Shown in pieces: positions 24,255 through 32,165 of a stretch of 44,288 bases of DNA. Where the stretch lies: the NCBI GenBank assembly GCA_020742515.1, contig DYWT01000302.1, positions 1-44,288 of the forward strand, given 5' to 3'. Under the pieces are notes generated by a model. It was given only the letters and a program-made list of their open reading frames with translations. It did no database searches and was not told the DNA's origin. This DNA comes from Sporosarcina psychrophila. GTDB taxonomy: Bacteria > Bacillota > Bacilli > Bacillales_A > Planococcaceae. How positions within the stretch are numbered: the stretch's first letter is position 1; every line of letters begins with the position of its first letter. The translations under genes were made by a program, and so were the position numbers.

Positions 24255-25502
24255 GTTTGTTATTAATTCGTATGTTTCCATGATGAAGTCTTTGTACGGT
24301 GTATGTGGCATTAGTGAAATATTGTCAACTGCAATTTGAATAAGACGGCTTGCCTCACTGGAATTACCAATTTTCAACTGACAAAGCGCTTCGTATGCAT
24401 CGTGCTCATAAAGGCTAGATAAATCAAAGGGATGATGAATATAATCCGCTATTGTTACTTTTTCTAAAAATGCAATGGCTTCTTTATATTGACCAATTCC
24501 ATAAAGGGATTTCCCTTTTTCTAGATTGAGAAACGGAATGTATTCATCTGGCGTATCCTTTTTCTCCTGAAGTTTCTCTAAAAGTAGAAGTGCTTCTTTA
24601 TATGACTTTTTGTATGAATTCAAATAATGGACTTCCGAGAACTCCGTGAAAAACAATGCTTCTTTGTCTTCGGCAAAATCCCCATATTGAGCCAACTTCT
24701 TTACATAATATGTGTATTCAATTTCATCTACCTTCATCATGGCATGCGCGGCAGCCAGCCTATATAAGTGGTCGATCCGATAAAATACTTGTTGTTCTTT
24801 CGAAAATTTAAAGGCACTTGCCATTACTCGGATAGCGGCTTCTGAATCTCCAACTGCGAAGTGAAGAACTGCTTCCGTATAGTCAAAATCAAGTCGTGTT
24901 ATTGGATCGATAAAAGTATTAGTTGCTTCAATTTCGGAACGTTCTTGGAGTAGAAATTCCAGAGCCACGGTATAGTTATGTTCTGTGAATTTGACCATCG
25001 CCCGGAAAATACCGATTGCGGCACGTCTCGGAATAATGTTCATTCGCTCATATATGCAGGCGGCTCTATCAGCAATTTCTTGCCACCCTTCCGCTTTTTC
25101 GTAATAAAGACAGAAGCTATACATTTCTAATAGGCGCGCAGATTCGTACCCTTGTGTTAATTTTTCAGCATACGGTTCAATGATTGAAATCAGTTGGGCA
25201 TATTCATCGGTTAGTGCCACCAGTCCAGTATTATAGAGCTTCTCCGTTTGCTCCAATATTTCCCTCAATTCCTGCGTACTCACTTCTTCCAATAGCTCAG
25301 TAACTTCAACGCCGAGCCTTTCCGCGATATAAGATAGGCTTTCCATCGAAGGATTCGCCTTGTTATTCTCGATGAGGCTCAGCATGCCTTTCGTCAGCTC
25401 ATTGCCCGCCAATGCTTCCAACGTAAGTTTCTGTTGTTTTCTTATTTTCCGTATTCGCTCACCTAACGTTTCGATAAGGCGCACCTCCGAAGTTTTCATC
25501 AT
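24252..25502 (-). CDS. XRE/Rgg-like regulator with C-terminal TPR repeats
   Basis: 416 residues if read from the first ATG at 25502. Residues about 14-70 form an XRE helix-turn-helix (LGERIRKIRKQQKLTLEALA, SLIENNKANPSMESLSYIAE). The rest is helical with TPR-like repeats, e.g. YKEALLLLEKLQEKKDT and LEKGKSLYGIGQYKEAIAFL. This is the layout of peptide-sensing RRNPP regulators (Rgg, PlcR), though peptide binding is not shown. It is divergent from an MFS exporter. Palindromes AGTTTAAT-TAT-ATTAAACT and GTTTAA-TGAAG-TTAAAC lie between them. The start is uncertain: the ATG pair has no ribosome site and lies at the predicted transcript end, while GGAGG stands eight bases before an ATC codon (25475). 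Confidence 0.85.
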   Translation of the reverse strand: MMKTSEVRLIETLGERIRKIRKQQKLTLEALAGNELTKGMLSLIENNKANPSMESLSYIAERLGVEVTELLEEVSTQELREILEQTEKLYNTGLVALTDEYAQLISIIEPYAEKLTQGYESARLLEMYSFCLYYEKAEGWQEIADRAACIYERMNIIPRRAAIGIFRAMVKFTEHNYTVALEFLLQERSEIEATNTFIDPITRLDFDYTEAVLHFAVGDSEAAIRVMASAFKFSKEQQVFYRIDHLYRLAAAHAMMKVDEIEYTYYVKKLAQYGDFAEDKEALFFTEFSEVHYLNSYKKSYKEALLLLEKLQEKKDTPDEYIPFLNLEKGKSLYGIGQYKEAIAFLEKVTIADYIHHPFDLSSLYEHDAYEALCQLKIGNSSEASRLIQIAVDNISLMPHTPYKDFIMETYELITN

Positions 25503-25504
25503 AT

Positions 25505-25523
25505 AGTTTAATTATATTAAACT
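25505..25523. promoter_or_regulatory. Palindrome overlapping the regulator's -10 box
   Basis: AGTTTAAT-TAT-ATTAAACT is a perfect palindrome. On the minus strand it contains TATAAT (25516 to 25511), a likely -10 for the regulator gene; no good -35 was seen. Probably an autoregulatory operator. Confidence 0.6.
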
Positions 25524-25528
25524 TTCTC

Positions 25529-25558
25529 TTGTGATGGAAGTATCTATCGTGTTAATAT
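25529..25558 (+). promoter_or_regulatory. Probable sigma-A promoter of the MFS-S41 operon
   Basis: TTGTGA, 18 bases, TAATAT. The second palindrome starts three bases after the -10. Confidence 0.55.
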
Positions 25559-25560
25559 TC

Positions 25561-25577
25561 GTTTAATGAAGTTAAAC
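25561..25577. promoter_or_regulatory. Palindrome at the predicted start of the MFS-S41 transcript
   Basis: GTTTAA-TGAAG-TTAAAC, sharing GTTTAAT with the palindrome at 25505. Its position over the expected transcription start suggests repression by the divergent regulator. Confidence 0.55.
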
Positions 25578-25598
25578 AATTCAGACAGGGGTGTTTGT

Positions 25599-26897
25599 AT
25601 GGAAGAGGTTTTGAAGCTTAAAAAAGCAACCTATCATTTATGGACGTTCACAATCAGCAAGCTTATTTCTTCATTCGGATCGCAAGTATACGCATTCGCT
25701 ATCAGTTTTTACATTTTACAACTGACAGGATCGGCAACAAGTTTTGCGACAAACCTTATTTGCAACCTTTTACCTCGGACGCTTGTTGCACCTTTTGCAG
25801 GCTATGCGGCTGATAAGTATTCAAGAAAGGCAATCGTTATTACAGCCCAAATTGCTTCAACCCTTGCAATCGGGGGGCTTCTGATCGTTAGTCTAACTTC
25901 AGGATTATCCTTACTTGCTATCTATACGACAACCGTTGTTTTATCAATTACATCAACATTTTCGGGCGTAACGTTTAGTTCTTCCATTACTGGTCTAGTT
26001 GATGAAGAACGAATTCAAAAGGCGATGTCTTTAAATCAGATGTCCATTTCATTTGCGGCAATCGGAAGCCCGGCAGTAGGTGGTTTATTGTACGGAACAG
26101 TCTCGATGCCAGTATTTCTCATAATGTATATGATTGCTTCAGTTATTGGAGTGTTTCTCGAATCAACGATGAATTTCAAGTTATTTGCGAAACGTAAAGA
26201 AATAGTCGATGGGGAACCGAAGGAATCGATGATGCAGAGTATGAAGGCTGGATTAGCCTATTTAAAATTACAACCAATTCTCATGACATTGATTTGGATT
26301 GCTTTATTCATCAACTTCCTATTTGGTGCATTCCAAGTCGGCTATTCATTCATTCTTATTGAAAAGATGAAGATGGCATCGACGCATTTCGGATTGACGG
26401 AAGGTGCATTTGCGGTGGGGATGCTGCTATTGTCAATCTATTTGACGATGCGCAAAGAAGTGAAGTATCCGTTGCTTGTCTCAAAGAGAGGCATTCTTGG
26501 AATGGGTGTCATTATGGGAAGCATAGCAATACCCCTTTTCATACCTATGCAATATAGTTTTATGTTTGGCTTTTATTTGTTCATCATGTTCAGCTTTGGA
26601 GCAATAATGATTATCGTTAATACGCCCTTGCAAGTAATGATGCAGAAAATGATTGACGATGATTATAAAGGGCGCGTATTTTCTATCCTTGAAACAATGT
26701 CGATGGCGCTTATGCCGCTTGGAGTAGTTATCTATGGGTTCTTATATGATCTATTCCCGGCACAATGGATCCTCATTGCATCAAGTCTACTATTGATTGG
26801 CACCGTTCTATTCTTAGCAAGACCGTCCGTCGTACGAAAAGCGCATCCGGAACTTGGGGATTCGAAAGCGTTGGAGGCGAAGACAGTTGTTGAATAA
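25599..26897 (+). CDS. MFS transporter (MefA/DHA3-like exporter)
   Basis: 432 residues from ATG 25599, with CAGGGGTG about six bases upstream; an ATG at 25566 lies in the operator and lacks a ribosome site. Twelve membrane segments. It begins near LWTFTISKLISSFGSQVYAF and has the motif-A-like loop GYAADKYSRKAIVI. The pattern SLNQMSISFAAIGSPAVGGL and a long central loop (about residues 195-225) fit the DHA3/MefA-type drug or metabolite exporters. The substrate is unknown. The S41 peptidase gene follows after 18 bases, so the two form an operon under the divergent TPR regulator. Confidence 0.85.
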   Translation: MEEVLKLKKATYHLWTFTISKLISSFGSQVYAFAISFYILQLTGSATSFATNLICNLLPRTLVAPFAGYAADKYSRKAIVITAQIASTLAIGGLLIVSLTSGLSLLAIYTTTVVLSITSTFSGVTFSSSITGLVDEERIQKAMSLNQMSISFAAIGSPAVGGLLYGTVSMPVFLIMYMIASVIGVFLESTMNFKLFAKRKEIVDGEPKESMMQSMKAGLAYLKLQPILMTLIWIALFINFLFGAFQVGYSFILIEKMKMASTHFGLTEGAFAVGMLLLSIYLTMRKEVKYPLLVSKRGILGMGVIMGSIAIPLFIPMQYSFMFGFYLFIMFSFGAIMIIVNTPLQVMMQKMIDDDYKGRVFSILETMSMALMPLGVVIYGFLYDLFPAQWILIASSLLLIGTVLFLARPSVVRKAHPELGDSKALEAKTVVE

Positions 26898-26915
26898 TGA
26901 AGTAAGGGGTGGGAA

Positions 26916-28205
26916 ATGGAAAGAGTTTTCGAAGAAATCGTCCATATTATGAATAATGATTACGCGGGTTGGCAAGATAAAAAAGGGTGTGATAATCCGG
27001 AATACTTCAGCGAGAAGATAAGAGGATTACAGGATAAAAATCAGCTTTCTAAAGAAACGTTTAAGGAAATTGTTAAGGATTATTTGATGGATTTCAACGA
27101 TCATCATATTTTCTTCGCGGCGACGGATTTACAAAATAATGAAAAGCCGAAAGTCCGCGGATTTCGAGTCCGTCGTTTTGAAGAACGTCTTTATGTTACG
27201 CATGTTGATTCGGAAAATCGTTTAAAGCCCGGTATGTACTTCGTATCACTTGGAGGACATAGCATTTCTGAATTAAGGGAACGACACCATCGATTGCTAA
27301 ACGAAAACCATTCTGAACGTGAAGATTGGACTTCAATTCTGTCACTTTATGATGTTGGTGAAATTGAGAGTGACGGGGAAATTCGGAATATCATTTCATT
27401 TGATTACTATGAAAAAGAAACCTACACGCCTACTTATTCAGTTCAGCAACTAGCAGATGGAAAAGTGGTCATTACCATGACGGACTTCGCAAATCCCGAT
27501 GCCATAGCTATGGTGGTAACTGAAAATCAGGCGATCCTTGAATCGGCGGAGCAATGGATCATCGATGTACGTGTCAATTATGGGGGAAGCGATTCCAGTT
27601 ATTATCCTTTACTCCCATACCTTTTGCCCGAGGAAGGCGTCGACTTGGCAGACGATGAAGAAAAGATGTTATTTAATTGCACGGATGCAAGTGCTAATCG
27701 AATAATAGCTGAACTGGATGAAGTTCTTAAACATATTCAAGACGAGCAGGCTCAAGTGTTTTTAAAGGTTTTTAAGAAACAATGGGAGAAGAACAAGGGG
27801 AAAGGTTTTGTTGAATTCAACTTCAGTGAAATTATATCTGACACTTTTATCAAGGGGAACGAACTTCCAAAGTCTATTGTTGTATTAACGGACGTAAGGT
27901 GTGGCAGTGCTGGTGATTCTTTTGTAGAAGTTTGCAAGAAATCTAGTAAAATAACCATCATCGGTCGATCAACAATGGGGCTAAATGATTATGCGAACTT
28001 AGCAACAAAAAAATGGGACGAAGGATTTGAACTGATGTACCCGACATCCCGACTGTCCCGAATCGATAAAGGGCAAGGGATGACAGGAATCGGAATTGAA
28101 CCGCATCTGCATATTCCGTGGACGCCTGAACATATAGAACGTGATGTGGATATGGAGATCGCATTTACAATTTCATCTCCGAATCGTCTTGAGATTACCA
28201 ATTAG
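26916..28205 (+). CDS. S41 family peptidase, cytoplasmic
   Basis: 429 residues with AAGGGGTGG before the ATG. There is no signal peptide or membrane helix, unlike exported C-terminal processing proteases. The S41 core includes VITMTDFANPDAI, QWIIDVRVNYGGSDS and VLTDVRCGSAGDSF, where Ser331 in CGSAGD is the expected nucleophile, followed by TIIGRSTMGLNDYANL. The N-terminal 180 residues act as a cap and contain a degenerate PDZ-like stretch (LKPGMYFVSLGGHSISELRE). Substrate unknown; its operon with an exporter and a TPR regulator suggests peptide processing, which is inference. Confidence 0.85.
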   Translation: MERVFEEIVHIMNNDYAGWQDKKGCDNPEYFSEKIRGLQDKNQLSKETFKEIVKDYLMDFNDHHIFFAATDLQNNEKPKVRGFRVRRFEERLYVTHVDSENRLKPGMYFVSLGGHSISELRERHHRLLNENHSEREDWTSILSLYDVGEIESDGEIRNIISFDYYEKETYTPTYSVQQLADGKVVITMTDFANPDAIAMVVTENQAILESAEQWIIDVRVNYGGSDSSYYPLLPYLLPEEGVDLADDEEKMLFNCTDASANRIIAELDEVLKHIQDEQAQVFLKVFKKQWEKNKGKGFVEFNFSEIISDTFIKGNELPKSIVVLTDVRCGSAGDSFVEVCKKSSKITIIGRSTMGLNDYANLATKKWDEGFELMYPTSRLSRIDKGQGMTGIGIEPHLHIPWTPEHIERDVDMEIAFTISSPNRLEITN

Positions 28206-28304
28206 GTTGAGCGACAAAGATAAGGCAAACGGATAAAATTGAAGGGAATAATATTACCCTGAAGCTCATAACTTTTTTGTTGGATTTGTGCAATTGCTTT
28301 AAAG

Positions 28305-28338
28305 AAAAACCGCTGGGAGCAATGCCTCCAGCGGTTTT
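28305..28338. terminator. Bidirectional terminator between S41 and MFS genes
   Basis: AAAACCGCTGG(G)AG with CTCCAGCGGTTTT, one bulged G, loop CAATGC. Confidence 0.9.
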
Positions 28339-28341
28339 CTA

Positions 28342-29517
28342 TTATTCAGCAACTGTTTCCAAATTCTTGAGCGATTTAGCAGACTTTCTGAACGCAACGA
28401 TTAGCACAACAGAAACAACTGCAAGAATTGCGGAAATGAAATACATATTGCCGGCTTGTTGCGTGAAAATCCATGTAAATAATAATGGACCGATGATGCG
28501 CCCCATATTGTCCATGGAATAGGTCATCCCAGCGGCCGTTCCATATTTCCCGCCAGACTCTTTTGATGTTAATGAAACGAGAACTGTACGGGCGAGCGCG
28601 TTTCCGGCAGTGAAGACACTAAGCGCAAATCCCGCCCAGAAGAGATTGGAAGTGAAAGGAATAAGAAGAAGTCCCAGTGCGGTAACAATCTGCGCACCAA
28701 TAATCCACTTCGTTTCTGTTCCATTTTTGACACGGCGGACGACACCGCCTTGAATCGCTGCATCCACAAAACCACTGGCCATGAATAAGTACCCAAGTTG
28801 AAGCGGAGTGATTTCAATTTTTGATATTTGGAACAGTTGGAACGTCGATTCAAGCCCGGCAAGAAGGAATGTCACCATGAACGAGAATAAAAACAGGTAA
28901 CGGATTCGGTATTGCCATAGTGTAGCTCCTCCTTTTGGAAGGATTGCACGTTTATTTGCTTGTCCGCGTCGTTCAGGTTCTTTCAAAATGATTCCCGCAT
29001 ACACCATCAGGAGCAATGTCAGCGTACCGGACGCCAGGAAAGGCAATTGAAGACTGACATTACCGAGCACACCGCCGATTGCCGGCCCAAAAATGAAACC
29101 GAGACCAATCGACATGCCGAGCAGCCCCATATATTTATTGCGGTTTTCTTCATCCGTCATATCTGCAACGAATCCGGTAACAGCGGTGTAAAGAGCACCG
29201 GAGAAAATACCGCCGACAACGCGGGACACATACAACAATGGCAAGTTCTCAAGGAATAATGCAAATAGGAAGAAGCTAAGACTGAAGCCGATAAGCCCTG
29301 TCAAAATAAGCTTTTTCCTCCCAGTACGGTCTGACAATGCGCCCCAAAGCGGTGCGGTGAAGAATGAGGCAAGGGCATAAACAGTCAGTAAACCGCCGAC
29401 ATGAACTTCAGAAAATCCTTGCTGCAAGATGACTTCCGGAAGGATTGGAATTATAATGCCGAATCCAAGATAAACAAAAAATTGTACGGACATAAGAAGA
29501 AGGATTGCTTTTTTCAT
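28342..29517 (-). CDS. MFS multidrug efflux transporter (DHA1, TetA/NorA-like)
   Basis: 391 residues from the ATG at 29517; the frame continues to an ATG at 29565, but known relatives begin close to MKKAILLLMSVQFFVYLGFG. The ribosome site is weak (AAGTGGG) in either case. Twelve membrane segments. Motif A is GALSDRTGRKKLI between helices 2 and 3, and motif C-like glycines lie in LGFIFGPAIGGVLG in helix 5, both typical of drug/H+ antiporters. The substrate is not predictable. The 3' end meets the terminator shared with the S41 gene. Upstream lies tandem array 3. Confidence 0.85.
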   Translation of the reverse strand: MKKAILLLMSVQFFVYLGFGIIIPILPEVILQQGFSEVHVGGLLTVYALASFFTAPLWGALSDRTGRKKLILTGLIGFSLSFFLFALFLENLPLLYVSRVVGGIFSGALYTAVTGFVADMTDEENRNKYMGLLGMSIGLGFIFGPAIGGVLGNVSLQLPFLASGTLTLLLMVYAGIILKEPERRGQANKRAILPKGGATLWQYRIRYLFLFSFMVTFLLAGLESTFQLFQISKIEITPLQLGYLFMASGFVDAAIQGGVVRRVKNGTETKWIIGAQIVTALGLLLIPFTSNLFWAGFALSVFTAGNALARTVLVSLTSKESGGKYGTAAGMTYSMDNMGRIIGPLLFTWIFTQQAGNMYFISAILAVVSVVLIVAFRKSAKSLKNLETVAE

Positions 29518-29623
29518 ATTCAAACCCACTTTCTGCTGAATCAATACATTCATTTTACCTGTCATATACTAAACGCACAAAGGATAAGTGTATTTCGCAG
29601 ATAGCAGGTGTTATCGGATGGTA

Positions 29624-29785
29624 AGTGTCCAACGAAATCCCTGAAGTGTCCAACCACCCTTCGGAGTGTCCACCCATTTCAGAAAAGCCTCCAACAAACG
29701 GGAGAGTGTCCAACAAAATCCCTGAAGTGTCCAACCACCCCCTCGAAGTGTCCACCCATTTCACGTAAGCCTCCAACAAAGCAAA
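29624..29785. repeat. Tandem array 3: eight ~21-bp units in two groups of four
   Basis: Units start at 29624, 29645, 29665, 29686, 29705, 29726, 29747 and 29768. The first three of each group begin AGTGTCCA and the fourth AGCCTCCAACAA, so an 81-bp block is present twice. No ribosome site or sensible protein is found; the sequence differs from arrays 1 and 2 but the monomer length is the same. It lies upstream of the MFS gene and downstream of the broken copZ. The flanks (29518-29623 and 29786-29892) hold nothing I recognise. Confidence 0.92.
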
Positions 29786-29892
29786 AAAATACTACTCTCC
29801 AGGGGGATATAGTGTTTAAAAAAGAACTATAGCCAGCCGCAGTGTTGTTATTGCTAAGTAAATAATGAAATCTCATGCTGTATATATTGAAA

Positions 29893-30035
29893 TTAAGCAT
29901 CGATTTCAACGCTACTCGATTCAAGATTGACTTTCGCATGTTCAACGCTCGAAAGTTTACCGAGACTTTCTTCTACTGCTTTTACACAATGCCCGCAAAT
30001 CATACCTGTAACGTTTAGTACTGTAGATTTGTCAT
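29893..30035 (-). pseudogene. copZ: Broken copper chaperone gene (copZ)
   Basis: From the ATG at 30035 (GAGGAAG eight bases upstream) the frame stops after six codons. One base further along, the CopZ sequence reads on: TVLNVTGMICGHCVKAVEES, then LGKLSSVEHAKVNLESSSVEIDA and a stop. A single missing A in an A run near 30025 explains the shift. The product would also be only 47 residues instead of about 68, lacking the last strand and helix. CopZ carries Cu(I) through the CxxC pair. No copA ATPase follows, so the copper operon looks degraded. Confidence 0.85.
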
Positions 30036-30048
30036 AATTTATTCTTCC

Positions 30049-30384
30049 TCATTTTTTCATCAATTTTGTAATTATAATAAGCAGTTCATCAAGAGCTTCA
30101 TCGTCGCCTCCAGCAAGTCGGTTTTTGACACAGCCTTTCAGATGACCATCGAGCAGTACTTTTACCACGCTATTAAGTGCAGATTGAGTGACAGAAAGTT
30201 GAGTGATAATGTCGTCGCAATATACATCTTTTTCAACCATGCCTTTGATGCCTCTAATTTGCCCTTCAATTCTGTTCAACCGGTGAACCATATTGGTTTT
30301 TACGTTCTGGGGATGATGGCTTTTCCGGCATGATTGAATTGCTGTCTCTACTGAAATATCATCTAAGATCAGGTCTTTTGTCAA
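30049..30384 (-). CDS. csoR: Copper-sensing repressor, CsoR family
   Basis: 111 residues from a TTG start with AAGAGGCGG upstream. The all-helical DUF156 fold shows HRLNRIEGQIRGIKGMVEKD. The copper ligand set is Cys56, His81 and Cys85, with the same 25- and 4-residue spacing as Cys45, His70 and Cys74 of B. subtilis CsoR. The N-terminus is about 11 residues longer and contains an extra Cys and two His (SCRKSHH). It represses copper genes until Cu(I) binds. Its likely operator ATACC-TAGTGA-GGGTAT lies in its own promoter. The downstream copZ is broken. Confidence 0.92.
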   Translation of the reverse strand: MTKDLILDDISVETAIQSCRKSHHPQNVKTNMVHRLNRIEGQIRGIKGMVEKDVYCDDIITQLSVTQSALNSVVKVLLDGHLKGCVKNRLAGGDDEALDELLIIITKLMKK

Positions 30385-30414
30385 TTTGCCGCCTCTTTAC
30401 GTTAAGTTAAGTTA

Positions 30415-30443
30415 ATTATACCTAGTGAGGGTATATTGATGAA
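30415..30443 (-). promoter_or_regulatory. csoR promoter with CsoR operator in the spacer
   Basis: On the minus strand TTCATC, 17 bases, TATAAT. ATACCTAGTGAGGGTAT at 30418-30434, close to the known CsoR operator form (ATACCC...GGGTAT), fills most of the spacer. Confidence 0.65.
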
Positions 30444-30633
30444 ATCGATTTTTAAAATTAGAGGTATGAAACATTTACAAAAAGTCCACAATTGTAACAG
30501 AATTGAAAGATTAAAAAGTGGACAGGGGTGGTATGATTGTAGTACGAGCAAAATAGAACGACATTTACTTGTGAAAAGAAACTTTACTTATGCGTATTCG
30601 TCTATAACTAATAGAAAGGTCGAGGTGGAATAG

Positions 30634-30774
30634 ATGGCTAAAGAAGTTGATTTGAAAAAGATCATCTCCAACTTGGCGAAGTTGGGTGTTTCGGCTACGA
30701 TGACGAAATCCCGTCTGGAAATGCTGAAAGCCCTTGCGCCACCTGCACAAGACCCGCAAATTCAATCTCAATAA
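30634..30774 (+). CDS. Small protein of unknown function, 46 residues
   Basis: Begins MAKEVDLKKIISNLAKLGVS then ATMTKSRLEMLKALAPPAQD, ending in a Gln-rich tail. It is an amphipathic, basic, mostly helical peptide with no membrane segment. CGAGGTGG stands eight bases before the ATG and a strong terminator follows 18 bases after the stop, which supports a real gene. I do not recognise the family. The 200 bases upstream (30435-30633) hold no other convincing gene; a frame there with an ATG at 30436 has unusual composition and I leave it out. Confidence 0.65.
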   Translation: MAKEVDLKKIISNLAKLGVSATMTKSRLEMLKALAPPAQDPQIQSQ

Positions 30775-30792
30775 TGAAAGTGATCTTATCTA

Positions 30793-30832
30793 AAAAAAGC
30801 TTCGACGGATTTTACCGTCGAAGCTTTTTTCT
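30793..30832 (+). terminator. Terminator of the 46-residue protein gene
   Basis: A perfect 16-bp stem, AAAAAAGCTTCGACGG with CCGTCGAAGCTTTTTT, loop ATTTTA. Confidence 0.95.
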
Positions 30833-30836
30833 TTAA

Positions 30837-30928
30837 AAGATAAGAAAGTACAAGTTTTTCAACCTAAAGCAATGTCTAGCTCCAGCGCCCAGCCCCTCGG
30901 GTCTACCAAGAGGCGCTTGCGCTTTTCT
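30837..30928 (+). repeat. Dispersed GTCTAGCTCCAGCGCC-type element, short copy 3
   Basis: AAGATAAGAAAGTACAAG, then TGTCTAGCTCCAGCGCCCAG, CCCCTCGGGTCTACCAAGAG and GCGCTTGCGCTTTTC. It has the two ends of the long copy at 20647 without its middle. AGCGCC pairs with GGCGCT and a T-rich tail follows. It lies between the convergent 46-residue gene and rodA, with its last bases touching the rodA stop codon. Confidence 0.88.
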
Positions 30929-32113
30929 TTATTCGTCGTCATCCGAACTGAACATATACGTTCGATGATGAAACTTCATACTGAAAACGAGTCCTATCGC
31001 GAGCATATTCCCCATTAGCGAACTTCCACCATAACTGATGAAGGGGAGCGGAATACCTGTAATCGGGAGCAATTGAATGGTCATTCCGATATTTTCGAAG
31101 ACGTGGAATGTGATCATTGCAATAATACCTGCACATATATACGTACTGAATGGATCTTTCAATTCAAGCGTGATCTTAGTCAGATGATAGATGAGGAAGA
31201 AGTACAGACAAATGACCAGACTCGCGCCAATAAATCCCCAATCTTCCCCAATCGTCGTAAAAATGAAGTCGGTATGACTTTCCGCAACATATACTTCGCG
31301 GCCTTTATAGCCTTTCCCGAAAATCTCTCCTGATCCAATCGCGTTGAGTGAAGTAATAAGATGACGCCCTTCATTCGACGAATAAGAATATGGATCGAGC
31401 CATGAATAGATACGTTCAAATTGGTAAGGCGAGAACCCAAGTTTGTTTTGAAGGAAATCTTGTGCATAGAGTGCCATCCAAAGCAATATTGCCCCAATCG
31501 TCGCAGTCCCTGCAAACACCGGGAAAATAATTCGCCATGTTATACCTGAAACAACAACGAATACCGCTGTAATCGCAATGAAAACGAGGCCTGTTCCTAG
31601 ATCAGTCTGCATCATGATGAAAAATAACGGAGGGAATAAAACGGCAACTATTTTCCCGAGTAAATAAAAGTCGGTTTTCAATGTTTTCTTAACAAACTTT
31701 TCATGATGCATTGTAATCATGCGAGCCATGCCGATAATGAAAAATGTCTTCATGAACTCCGCTGGTTGGATGCTTCCGATTCCAGGAAGGTGGAACCAGC
31801 TTTTTGCTCCATTTCTTCTTGCGACCAGTTCCAAGTGTTCGGGAAGAATGAACAGAAGGGCTAAAATAAATACACCGCCACCATAAATAATCCAGGAAGC
31901 TTTTTTATATTGGTCAGGTTCCAAATACATTGTGATAGCGATAATGACACAACTGACAATGTACCATTGAATCTGAGAAGGTACGAAATTTATAGTGTAT
32001 TGGCCAGTCGTCTGAGCTGAAGCTATCGCAAACAAACTAACAAGGAAAAACATCAGCAGGATAAATGCGAGTGACCAGTCAAAACGCTCCGTGGGTTTAT
32101 TGTTCATCTTCAT
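30929..32113 (-). CDS. RodA/FtsW/SpoVE family wall polymerase, copy 1
   Basis: 394 residues with about ten membrane segments, a SEDS-family protein. AAGGTGA lies six bases before the ATG at 32113. Conserved parts include PAEFMKTFFIIGMARMI, MMQTDLGTGLVFIAITAVFV, RIYSWLDPYS, SLNAIGSGEIFGKGYKGREV and LPITGIPLPFISYGGSSLMG. SEDS proteins polymerise glycan strands from lipid II with a partner class B penicillin-binding protein. The segments resemble RodA more than FtsW. The gene just upstream is a close paralogue, so this pair arose by tandem duplication. The C-terminus is acidic (SSDDDE). Confidence 0.9.
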   Translation of the reverse strand: MKMNNKPTERFDWSLAFILLMFFLVSLFAIASAQTTGQYTINFVPSQIQWYIVSCVIIAITMYLEPDQYKKASWIIYGGGVFILALLFILPEHLELVARRNGAKSWFHLPGIGSIQPAEFMKTFFIIGMARMITMHHEKFVKKTLKTDFYLLGKIVAVLFPPLFFIMMQTDLGTGLVFIAITAVFVVVSGITWRIIFPVFAGTATIGAILLWMALYAQDFLQNKLGFSPYQFERIYSWLDPYSYSSNEGRHLITSLNAIGSGEIFGKGYKGREVYVAESHTDFIFTTIGEDWGFIGASLVICLYFFLIYHLTKITLELKDPFSTYICAGIIAMITFHVFENIGMTIQLLPITGIPLPFISYGGSSLMGNMLAIGLVFSMKFHHRTYMFSSDDDE

Positions 32114-32165
32114 ATATAATCACCTTGATTCCACTAAAATAGGATTTTTTAATCAGCCAATTTGT

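Noticed and set aside
30436..30633. 65-codon frame upstream of the 46-residue gene
   Set aside because: Its composition is unlike neighbouring genes, it has no recognisable fold, and it starts at the CsoR operator region; GAGGG nearby is part of the operator.
30435..30633. Sigma-W-type promoter starting TGAAAC at about 30467
   Set aside because: No CGTA at the required 16-base spacing.
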